Shown piece by piece: positions 1-9,560 of a stretch of 64,000 bases of DNA. The stretch spans positions 3,968,001-4,032,000 of the forward strand of contig NC_052481.1 of assembly GCF_009730915.1 (NCBI RefSeq). Direction: 5' to 3'. The translations under genes and the position numbers were made by a program. The number at the start of each line of letters is the position of its first letter. Positions within the stretch are counted from its first letter, which is position 1. The notes beneath the pieces were generated by a model. The model saw only the letters and a list, made by a program, of their open reading frames with translations, had not been told where the DNA came from and searched no databases. Source of the DNA: Dioscorea cayenensis subsp. rotundata (Eukaryota > Streptophyta > Magnoliopsida > Dioscoreales > Dioscoreaceae).

Positions 1-54
<54 letters not shown>
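1..54. repeat. (TA)n microsatellite
   Basis: Uninterrupted TA dinucleotides at the left edge of the window. The true left end lies outside. Further TA tracts of the same kind occur near 7060, 16965, 33420, 35430, 35910, 45806, 52986, 53705 and 58682. Confidence 0.95.
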
Positions 55-58
<4 letters not shown>

Positions 59-365
59 CTTTAAAAGGGGAAAAAGATATATTAAACTAAATAACAAACA
101 AATACCAAAATATATATATGGGGAAAACCAATCGTAACTGCCTTCAATCTTACTTGTTATTGTCTGTATATCTTATATAATTGTAAATCTGTATAGTATG
201 TATATGTTTGGAGTACATTGTAACAATTTAAATATATATATATATATATGTATGTATGTATGTATGTATATATTGGTATTTTTTAAAAAAATTAAATGTT
301 TAAAATTATATATATATATAGAGAAATGTTCAATACAAAAATTATTATTGTATATAATATATAAT

Positions 366-1906
366 GGGAATTCATCTCCTGGGGACGTCCCTAGAATTCA
401 TTTCTAGGAATGTCCCTAGCTCAGCCGTTAGATGGCCATCTAATGACTGATTAATAATTTAGAAAAGTTGGTTTGAGGAGAAAAAGTTGGCATTCCTTTC
501 TACCGGTTCTCTCCTCCCTCTCCTTCTCCATTCCCTCTTTGACGCCTTCTCCATGAACATGACCACTGCGTCCCACATCTCCGCCATCACTATCCCTTGC
601 CGCCGCCGTTGATGTCGCTGCCGGATCTCCTTCCTCCACCGGATCCGATGTCGTCGACCAGCTCCAGCGCCTGCTCCCACATCTTGTAAAAATAATCTGG
701 AGCAACTCATCCGGGTTCAAAGCCAAGCATTCTTTGATCTTCCTCCTAGACAACATTGCCAGCGCTTCTACTTGGACCTTGCTCAGTGTTCTCGTTCCTT
801 GTCTTGTTGAGTTCTTAAGCAGTGTGGGTAATAGTTAATTGTATAAGTTTGGATTAAGTACATAATGCTATTTCAGGTTGTGCATAAGGAACCATATGAG
901 AAGTATCTCTCATAATAGTAAATGTCAATATATTACCATATTCAGCCACCCAACCACCAACCTTTCAAAAAACACATTTTATTAAACACATTAATCATTT
1001 ATTCAATTCTAAGTCAATCTGCAGATATAGCATTTACATATATATACACATACCTAGCCTTTGTAAAACCAAACACTATAAGGAACTGTGATTCCAAACT
1101 TCAGTTCATGTGCTAGTGCTCAATGATTCCAAGCTTCAATTAAAAAAAATAATTTCTGAGTCTTTGCATGACATTCCAATCACACAAATAAAAACAGCAG
1201 CAACAAACCAAATAGCCATCTAAAATTAGAGAGTTATATGTTAAAGTCATGCCGATTCTATACACAATAATTAGATACAACATGGTAAATTAATGAACCT
1301 ACATCCTTCAAAATAAGCAACATTACAATTATTTGTTATAACAAACTTGCCACTGAGGCATTTCCACAAACACTACACCTGCCAAAACATACTACTCAAT
1401 GATAACGACTTCTCAAACAACTTAGAATTCAGAAATTACAACTTATTTTAATATTACTACTAATCATCATCTAAATAACTAATCAGCAACCCTCATCCCT
1501 TTGTGTCTCCCCCGGTGACAGCATCTACAACAAAGATCACTTGCCCTTTTGCAGGAGCTGGAGCTGGTCGGCGAGATCGGATCCGGTGGGGGAAGGAGAT
1601 CCGGCAGCAACATCAATAGCGGTGGCAAGGGATAGTGATGGCGGAGATGTGGGACACAGAGGTCATGTTCATGGAGAAGACGTCGGAGAGGGAATGGAGG
1701 AGGAGAGGAAGGAGAGAACCGGTAGAAAGGAAGGCCAACTTTTTCTCCTCAAACCAACTTTTCTAAATTATAGATCAGCTGTTAGATGGATTTTCTCCTC
1801 AAACCAACTTTTAATTATAGATCAACCGTTAGATGGCCATCTAACGGCTGATCTGGGGACATCCCTAGAAATGAATTCTAGGGACGTCCCCAGGAGATGA
1901 ATTCCC
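366..1906. mobile_element. Mutator-like element with ~330 bp terminal inverted repeats
   Basis: The element starts GGGAATTCATCTCCTGGGGA and ends in its reverse complement. The two ends match, with a few mismatches, over about 330 bp (366 to ~690 against ~1550 to 1906). A perfect 9-bp duplication, ATATATAAT, flanks it at 357-365 and 1907-1915; a 9-bp TSD with long TIRs is typical of Mutator-like elements. The inner part of each arm is GC-rich and reads like coding sequence in one frame (minus strand, about 830 to 640), which may be captured host DNA, but I do not recognise the protein. The right arm has a short internal tandem duplication (about 1739-1830). No transposase is present, so it is non-autonomous. 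Positions 1916-2240 beside it are plain AT-rich sequence with nothing I can name. Confidence 0.9.
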
Positions 1907-2240
1907 ATATATAATACTATATATTATTATATATTATGAAATATTGGAGCTTTTTAAATTATTAATTATTATTTGATATATTGTGTTGTTTCAAATACAT
2001 GTATATGTGTGTTTCTTCTAAAATATGTATTATTTATTATTATATATGGTAATATATATTAAGGAAAATAAAAAAAAACACAAACGATATCTTAAGTAGA
2101 AATTACACTTTTTTGGGAGTGTTTGAACTGCTCAGAGTTCCAATTTAGTTTTGATGACACTTTTTTATGACATGGGTAGTAGTCATGTTATTTCAGTAGA
2201 ATTTTTAACACATTAGCAATAATTATCAAGAAACTAATGA

Positions 2241-3437
2241 TTAGTAACATTTTTTCAAAAAATTTGTAAACATTACGTCAAGTTTCTCGATTAGCTCTTT
2301 TACATTTGAATCGAAGACAATGATATGATGTGCATTTTGTCTTATAAAACCTTCCTCTACGGCTTGCTCAATGAAGGACAGTAATGAGTTGTAGTAGCCA
2401 TCAATGTTCAGCAATCTGATCTGAAACAAAGAAAAATTTAGTCATTTTTTTTTTTGCAATTTTCATTGTGTAAGTGTGTAATTGGAATCAAATTACCGGC
2501 TTGTCATGCATCCCTAATTATGCCCAGCTAATTGCTTCAAAAAGTTCCTCAAGGGTCCTATAACCTCCTACATAATAATTAAACCTGACATGAGTGTATT
2601 TTTTTTTGTTTTTAGTTATTTATTTTAAGAAAAAAAATCATAATAGTTATCCAAGAGTGATAACAAAATGAAACATTGCATAGTGAACAATATTGTTTTT
2701 TCAATTTTTGTGATCCAAATCAGGGAAGAAGGTTGATTTATGTTTAATATTGATTGATAAGTGTTACAGGTTATACACTAACCAGGTATAGCAATAAAGG
2801 CATCAGCATAAAGACTCATCTATGCTTTCCTCTGGTGCATATTTTCAACTAGTTTTATTTCTCCTATAGTGACACTAGTGATCAACTATAAAAAATAACA
2901 TATGAAAAAAACACATAATGTATTGACTGTAGCTTGTTTTTTTTTTAAAAAAAAATTATTCCATACCTCTTTATCCATTAGACGTTTAGGAATAACTCCG
3001 AGTAGATGGATAAAAGCTTTGGTTAATATGTTAAGACATTTTTTATTAACTAAATGGACTATGATTTTTTTTTAATACAATGAACGTAAACCATACCCAA
3101 GCACATGCCTTCCACCATCCAAGACAGTTTGAAATATTAAGCCCATTAATATGATATTACCTCCTCCATATACCAAATTAATGTTTCTTATTACCTGAAG
3201 GGCAAATATTTGTCAGTTTATTTCTAATATTTATATATAAATTTATTTTTCAAAACAATAATAGAGGAGAAACACAGCAAGGAAGAGAAATTAATGCAAA
3301 GAAAAACATAAATAAAGTAAAAGAAGAAGGCAAACCAATTCTTTGCCAAGATTAATGGTAGCATCTTGGTATTTCTTTTTCTTTCCTAGGCTACTACAAC
3401 AAAAAACACAAATTATCTTGAATTTTGATGTAGTCAT
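2241..3437 (-). pseudogene. LOG-like cytokinin riboside 5'-monophosphate phosphoribohydrolase, pseudogene
   Basis: LOG enzymes release active cytokinin bases from their nucleotide forms. Six exon-like blocks on the minus strand match the family in order: 3437-3336 ([15 protein letters not shown]), 3194-3097 ([15 protein letters not shown]), ~2999-2969 (VIPKRLM), 2885-2783 (GEIKLVENMHQRKA, ADAFIAIPG), 2567-2497 (GGYRTLEELFEAISWA) and 2420-2241 (LLNIDGYYNSLLSFI). Most junctions keep GT/AG, so this is a decayed gene copy, not a retrocopy. Defects seen: TAG at 2820-2822 after HQRKA; TAA at 2518-2520 where the family has Q after SWA; the catalytic PGGxGTxxE motif reads GGYRTLEE, with R for the second G; and no AG at the expected exon-3 acceptor. 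The remaining frame is good, which suggests recent loss of function. Confidence 0.88.
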
Positions 3438-6059
3438 TCTCCTTGTTTTTCTTTCGCTTTAATTACAATGCAAATTGTAGTAACTATATATCATACATTA
3501 AGTGCGATAAATGAACATGATAATAAGGAAGAATAAGTTAAAATTGGAAGAATGATATGCATTTTTTTTCCCTAACAAAACAGATACTTGAATAGTTTGA
3601 AGAACATGGAAAATATATCTCAACAAAGATTGATGGTATTATATACCGTGTTAGATCTAGCAAAGTGATGTTGGAGTGTTGTTTGGGAAGATTACTCTAG
3701 CTTTATCAAGGTCTTTTTTTTTTGTTGGGATAGCCATTACTACCTCACAAATGTATATATAGAGAGATAACTAGTTTGTCTTGTTCTTCTTTGGTTATTG
3801 TTATGTTTTTAAAATGCATTATGTGTGATCAAATGAATGTTCATTCTTTTTCTGTCGAAGAAAAATATATCTATATCTTTGACCTTATATATATATATAT
3901 ATATAAATTTTGTCAGAGATAGTGATCATGCCTTTTTGGATTTTCTTAAAAGAAGAGTATATTTGCTTTATGTTTTTTTTACACTTTTTTATTAATAAAT
4001 AAATCAATATGTTGTTAATGTTTTTGTCTACTTCTTTACTGTTGGGAAGCATGTTGATTGTTCTACCAGAAATAATTTTACTAATTTGCAAGTTTTTTTA
4101 TATATAATTCTTAATAAATATTTGAATATGACAAATTGATGTTGCATCATAGTTTGTCTATAAAATGACTTCAAAGCACTACAATACAACATTGTGAGGT
4201 GACATTGAAATTATAAATACAATTGGATGTCATGCGGTGTATAATTAAATTTAGTCACAACATTTCCTCACAATTTTTCCACTTTCGTAAGGGTTTTGCA
4301 CATCTCCAGAGAACAATAATTCCAATACATAGTGCAAAAATGAAACACATTCATCTGTTTTCTTGAAAAAGATATTCCTTAGACACTTGTATCTCTTTTA
4401 GATGTCATAAAGGGGATGAGGGTTGATTGCGATCCATGGTAGCAATGAAAATTGAAAGTTATATAATAAGAACATATTTCACCAAAACAAAAACTAAAAT
4501 AATAATAATAATAATAATAATTTTATTATAAAGCAATCCAAGAAGGGATCATACTTAATCTAAAATATTAGATATTGTGATCATGACCCTTGCCAAATAA
4601 ATAAATAATATAAACTCTAACTCTGAGATATTGACACTCTAGACGCTTTCAAAGATAAGCTCCATAATTAATTAATTATTAAGAAAGAGATAATTATTAG
4701 GAAAATGAATGCAAATTAATAATAGTTATCTATCTATCTATATATATATATATTAAATTGTGTTGTTTTTCCTGGTTGAATTATTGTTGGTAGTCATCAA
4801 TTTAGTATTTTGTAAGGTTTTTTTTATAAAAAAGTGAATTGAGATCAATTGAAGAATGGGAATTGTGACAAATGTTAGATGCATAGATGTATGTAAACTA
4901 GTCAAAAAAAATATCATATATGATTTTATTTGTATAGTTTATGGATATTATTTCTATTTGATATGATTTGATAGGCCTGTTAGTGTTTTTTCAATCATTT
5001 TTCACAATTATTTTAAAAGTATGGCTATGGTTTTGTTTTTATTTTTTTAAAAACCAAATCATATATGAAAAGTGTATTTTTCAAATAGATAGCCAATAAG
5101 TTATATAATTTTACATTAAAGTTTTATGTTAGGAAGGAAAATATAATTAAAAAATTTATTCAGTAATTTCATATTGTTAGGTAAGATGAGAGTTTTATAT
5201 ATATATATATATAATTTTTTTTAAAAAATTAATTGTTTATATATGTATTGGTAACAATAAAAACTTATTAAAACAAATAAGAAAATGGGAAAGTGAAAAG
5301 CTCAGACATGTTCATCATTTTGCACTTTGTTGTTGAAAAAAACTTAAGAAAATGTGATCTTCTTCGTTACTTGCATGGCTACCATTAACTACAATGTCTT
5401 CACGGAGATCCATTGGAGATTAGAGATGATCATTGTCATGGAGTCAATTTTAAGAAACATTCTCCATCCTAAGAGGTGGTGGGCTACTCGAATTCTTGGA
5501 CGGTGTCGAATTTGATGGCAAAGATGTCATTGGTTGTGTTACCAGCACATAATCATAAAACCATTAGAGTTAATTTTAATATACAGCCAAAGGCAAGCAT
5601 ATATTTGTAAAAGAAAAGAAAAAATAGTTTCTTTTCAAGCTGATAATTGGTCTTGTTTTATAAATACATGATCAATGAGGTATATAGAGCTTTAACATTC
5701 AAGTTTATGCATAAATGAAGTTGCTACAATGAAAAATGGTGGCCCTATATTCATCATATTTAGGAGCACGATAATCAAGGAAATTAAATTAATTTTCTCA
5801 TATAAGTAAAAATTTTAAAACCACAAAAACCTTACCATTGGTGTGTTTTTAGTAGTCATAACATCTTCAAAAAGCCTGATGTTCGTTTTAATTTCCAACT
5901 TTTAATTTAGAAATAATGGCTAAAGCAATTTATTCATACTACAAAGGGAGAATGTTCAAATATATATTTCATAGTTATAGTTTATTTTTTGTTATTACTC
6001 AAATAAACGAAGGAAGTGAATAAAGTTGAAAAAAGGAAGGCTTGGTTGTAAAACAGTGG
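3438..6059. other. AT-rich intergenic DNA, nothing recognised
   Basis: I see only short TA tracts (about 3889, 4738 and 5198), an AAT-type trinucleotide run near 4499-4522 and many poly-A/T stretches. No ORF with family resemblance and no clear terminal repeats. Confidence 0.6.
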
Positions 6060-6470
6060 TAATAATTACAAAGAAGATGGAAACCGTTAGTGTACGGTAA
6101 CGGTAGGGGAGGCATCATTCAATGAAGGCTTCTTCTTCTTCGCTTTCTCTCTCTGCTGGTTTTTGTTCACGTTGTTTCTCTCTCTCTAGGAATCCAGAGA
6201 AGGGAACAATGGTGATGTAGTCGTCGTAGATCTCTTTTTTTTCTTCTAGTATTTTGAGGAGGTGTGGGGAGTGTTAGGGTTTGTATTTTTTATTTGGATT
6301 TCATTATCGAGTTGTCGGCGGAGAATTCAGGTTTTTCTTTAGATTCTTGGATCTAGGGTTTTGATTTTTGGGTGGGGGGATGGGGGTTTATTGGGATTGG
6401 GATTGGGATTAGGGGGAGTTTTTATTGGGATTGGAATTGCGATTAGGATTGGGGTCTGTCTTTCAAACTA
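6060..6470 (+). other. Leader-like (5' UTR/first-intron-like) sequence with no gene body
   Basis: A CT-rich stretch (TTCTTCTTC, CTCTCTCT blocks at 6128-6190) is followed by GT-rich text with TAGGGTTTTGATTTTTGG and a short GGGATT repeat (about 6390-6450). This looks like the transcribed leader and first intron of a plus-strand plant gene, but no coding exon follows before the PPR gene at 7503. It may be a leftover promoter, or a distant leader. Composition is the only evidence. Confidence 0.3.
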
Positions 6471-6762
6471 AGCAGATTTATCAATTAGAGAATAATAAAT
6501 AACAAAACTTGGGTCAAATCCCAAAAAATGAGATAGAACCGATACCTATGTGACACTTGGTCTAGTATAAGAATAGTTTCAATGTTGATTGTGATTCTTT
6601 GAAATTAATTGTGTTTCAATGTTCTAAATCTCATTTGGCGAGGGTTTGAGGGCTATTGAGTAATTTTATATGGGTTGTTAGACCAATTTTGAAGGTCCAA
6701 ATGTCAGCTGGAGAGGCTACGAGGAAAACTATCCGCTAAGAATAATATATAGTTATATATAT

Positions 6763-7433
6763 GTATAATACTCAAATTGGTACTCTATTTTTCTCTCTCT
6801 TCTCTTTTGATCTCCTACTTAAAAATGCTCCAAACTACTCCCTCTACTATTGAAAATAATTCTACTTAGTCTTTTCAACTCTAAAATGAGCCAATTGTTG
6901 TATTTTCAAGATTAAAGGGACTAGATAGAAAGAGACTACGAGTAAAAGGACTAAATTGTTAGGCCATTTATAAGAGTAGAGAAACTAGTGGGGAGCATTT
7001 CTGAGTAGAGGGACAAAAAATAAGAGAGAAAAGTAGAAAGACCAATTCCAGAATTATACCTTTATATATATATATATATATATATGCATATATAATGCTA
7101 CTTCCCGCCATCTCAATGGTTCTCTCTTCTCTTTTGATCTCCTACTTAAAAATGCTCCAACCTACTCCCTCTACTATTGAAAATGATTCTACTTACTAAA
7201 ATGAGCCAATTAGTGGTTGTATTTTCTAGAGTAAAAAAGATTAGATATAAAGAGACTAAGAGTAGAAGGACTAAGTTGTTGGGTCATTTTCAAAAGTAGA
7301 GAGATTAGTTGGGAGCATTTCTGAATAGAGGAACAAAAACAAAAAACAAAAAAACGAAAAAGTAGAAAAACCTATTCCGGAATTATACCTTTTATATATA
7401 TATATATATGCTACTTCCCACCATCTCAATGGT
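6763..7433. repeat. Palindromic MITE and its truncated tandem copy upstream of the PPR gene
   Basis: 6763-7059 is a foldback element. Its left end (GTATAATACTCAAATTGGT) pairs with the right end (ACCAATTCCAGAATTATAC), and inner text such as CTACTTAAAAATGCTCC pairs with GGGAGCATTTCTGAGTAG. A tandem duplication then repeats most of it together with the flank GCTACTTCCC(G/A)CCATCTCAATGGT: unit 1 is 6794-7120, unit 2 is 7121-7433. Copy 2 lacks about 30 bases of the left terminus, so it arose by segmental duplication and not by a second insertion. It ends 69 bases before the PPR start codon. Confidence 0.75.
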
Positions 7434-7502
7434 TAAACAACAAAGACATGCTCCTTAAAAATAATTAATATTTGCACACTGCTCACCTTCCTCCAGCCAG
7501 CA

Positions 7503-9386
7503 ATGGCGTCAAGCGCGAGGGCGAGGACGACGACGAAGCCATCGTCCCAGTATCTCCAGCGCATCCTTGACCTCCACCGGAACGAAGACCACCTTCCCCG
7601 CCGCATCTGGAACGATGATCCCCCCTTTCTCCATCTCCCCCACCGTGTTCTCCACGCCATCGACTCCTCCCCCAACCCTTCCCTGCTCCTTGACCAAGCC
7701 CTTGCCCACCTCTTCCTCTCCGGCCTCTCCTCCGACCCCTTCACCGCCGGCCGCGCTATCAAGAAGCTCTCCTCCTCCCCTTCCTCCCTCCACCGCGCCA
7801 TCTCCCTCTACTCCTCCATCCCCCACCCCGACGCCTTCCTCTGCAACACTATCCTCCGCGGCCTTCTGAACTCCGATCGCGTCCACGCCGCCTTCGCCTT
7901 CTACTCTCGATCCTTGCGTGTCTTTCCGAATCACTTCACCTTCCCACTCTTATGCAAACTCTTCGCCGAGCTCGGCTTTGATCGGACAGGCAGATGCGTG
8001 CACGCCCAGGCCTTGAAGCTCGGATTCGACAATGATCTCTTCGTCCGGAACTCGATGATCCGCATGTATTCTTGTTTCGGTGATCTCGCCGCCGCTCGCC
8101 GGATCTTTGATTTGAATCTCCGCACGGATTTGGTCACCTGGAATTCGATGATCAGCGCGTACGTGAAGAATGGAATGGTGCGGGACGCGCAGGAGGTGTT
8201 CGATCAAATGCCAGAGAGGGATGTTATGAGCTGGAACGTAATGATTGCTGGGCATGCAGTGGCCGGGGAGATGGAGAATGCGCGGAAAATATTCGATGAA
8301 ATGCCCGACAGGGATGTTGTTTCTTGGAACACTTTGATCAATGGATATGCTAGCTCTGGCCAAGTTGAGCTCGCACGGCAGGTGTTTGATGAAATGCCAG
8401 AGAGGAATTTGGTTTCATGGAATGTGATGTTGGCCTTGTATGCAAGGATGAAGAATTACAGAGAGTGTTTGAAGTTGTTTGACGGAATGATGGCGGTCGG
8501 AGATGTGAGGCCAGATGAGGCTGCATTGGTTAGTGTCTTGACAGCGTGCGCGAACCTTAGTGATCTTGGCCGAGGGAGATGGGTGCATTCACTGATTGCT
8601 GATGGAAAGAGAAGGATTGAGCTTGATGTTTTGCTATCAACTGCATTGTTGACAATGTATGCAAAATGTGGTGTTATGGAGGAAGCGAAGGAAGTGTTTG
8701 ACAGAATGGAGGATCGGAGTGTTGTTTCTTGGAATTCAATGATCTCCGGGTATGGTGTGCATGGACAAGGGAGAAAGGCATTGGAGATGTTCATGGAGAT
8801 GGAGAGGCAGGGACCAAGTCCAAATGAGACTACTTTTGTGTGTCTCCTTAGTGCTTGCGCTCACAGTGGTATGGTTTTGGAAGGATGGTGGTGTTTCAAT
8901 AGGATGATCAGGGTACATGGGATTGAACCAAAGGTCGAACATTTTGGTAGTATGATGGATCTTCTTGGCCGAGCGGGATTGGTAGATGATTCAGAGAGGC
9001 TGGCAGAGAAGATGAAGGTGGAGCCAGCACCGGCCTTGTGGGGTGCTCTGCTCTCAGCCACAAGATCTCAATCAGGTTCGAAGCTTGGAGAGATTGTGAG
9101 TAAGAAGCTGATAGAACTTGAGCCCGGCAACATGGGGCCCTATGTGTTGCTATCGAATATTTATGCACAAGAAGGGAAATGGGATGACGTTGAGAAGGTG
9201 AGGGAAGTGATGGCTAAGAATGGATTGCAGAAACCTGCAGGGGTTAGTAAGGTGGACTGTGATCCTGTAGTGAGTGATGAGGCCTCAGTGAGCAGAAGCA
9301 TGATGTACTCTCTGCTTGGGGAGATGGATGCTCACTTAAAATCATCCAGTAAACAAGTTGAAAGGCAAAGACAAGCAACTTTGTGA
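7503..9386 (+). CDS. Pentatricopeptide repeat protein, PLS type with E domain
   Basis: A single-exon, 627-residue protein. Such proteins bind single-stranded RNA in mitochondria or chloroplasts, and E-class members usually serve RNA editing. From about residue 135 the repeats run with typical turns: DLVTWNSMISAYVKNG, MPERDVMSWNVMIAGHA, MPDRDVVSWNTLINGYA, MPERNLVSWNVMLALYA and VVSWNSMISGYGVHG. An E domain follows from about residue 500 (ALWGALLSA, ELEPGNMGPYVLLSNIYA, WDDVEKVREVM). It ends without a DYW deaminase domain, so any editing role would need a partner supplying the deaminase. The N-terminus (A/S/R-rich) could be an organelle transit peptide. The start ATG sits in a good context (CAGCAATGGCG). 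GC content is very high in the first 600 bases and falls afterwards. The 3' end faces the DRP1 gene 174 bases away. Confidence 0.93.
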   Translation: MASSARARTTTKPSSQYLQRILDLHRNEDHLPRRIWNDDPPFLHLPHRVLHAIDSSPNPSLLLDQALAHLFLSGLSSDPFTAGRAIKKLSSSPSSLHRAISLYSSIPHPDAFLCNTILRGLLNSDRVHAAFAFYSRSLRVFPNHFTFPLLCKLFAELGFDRTGRCVHAQALKLGFDNDLFVRNSMIRMYSCFGDLAAARRIFDLNLRTDLVTWNSMISAYVKNGMVRDAQEVFDQMPERDVMSWNVMIAGHAVAGEMENARKIFDEMPDRDVVSWNTLINGYASSGQVELARQVFDEMPERNLVSWNVMLALYARMKNYRECLKLFDGMMAVGDVRPDEAALVSVLTACANLSDLGRGRWVHSLIADGKRRIELDVLLSTALLTMYAKCGVMEEAKEVFDRMEDRSVVSWNSMISGYGVHGQGRKALEMFMEMERQGPSPNETTFVCLLSACAHSGMVLEGWWCFNRMIRVHGIEPKVEHFGSMMDLLGRAGLVDDSERLAEKMKVEPAPALWGALLSATRSQSGSKLGEIVSKKLIELEPGNMGPYVLLSNIYAQEGKWDDVEKVREVMAKNGLQKPAGVSKVDCDPVVSDEASVSRSMMYSLLGEMDAHLKSSSKQVERQRQATL

Positions 9387-9560
9387 CCATTGTATTTGCT
9401 ATGCAACACTGGAAAATGAAACATGTGAGAGAAACTAATAGCATAACACAACAACGATCCAGTTCAATGTGTGCAACACATCGGAACAGCAAATGTTAAC
9501 AAACGACACACCTAACAAACAAATACATGATATATATACTCCTGCACCAATGTAACACGC
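9387..9560. other. Short convergent intergenic space
   Basis: Only 174 bases lie between the PPR stop codon (plus strand) and the DRP1 stop codon (minus strand). It must hold the 3' ends of both transcripts, so overlapping 3' UTRs are likely. I see no separate gene. Confidence 0.7.
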
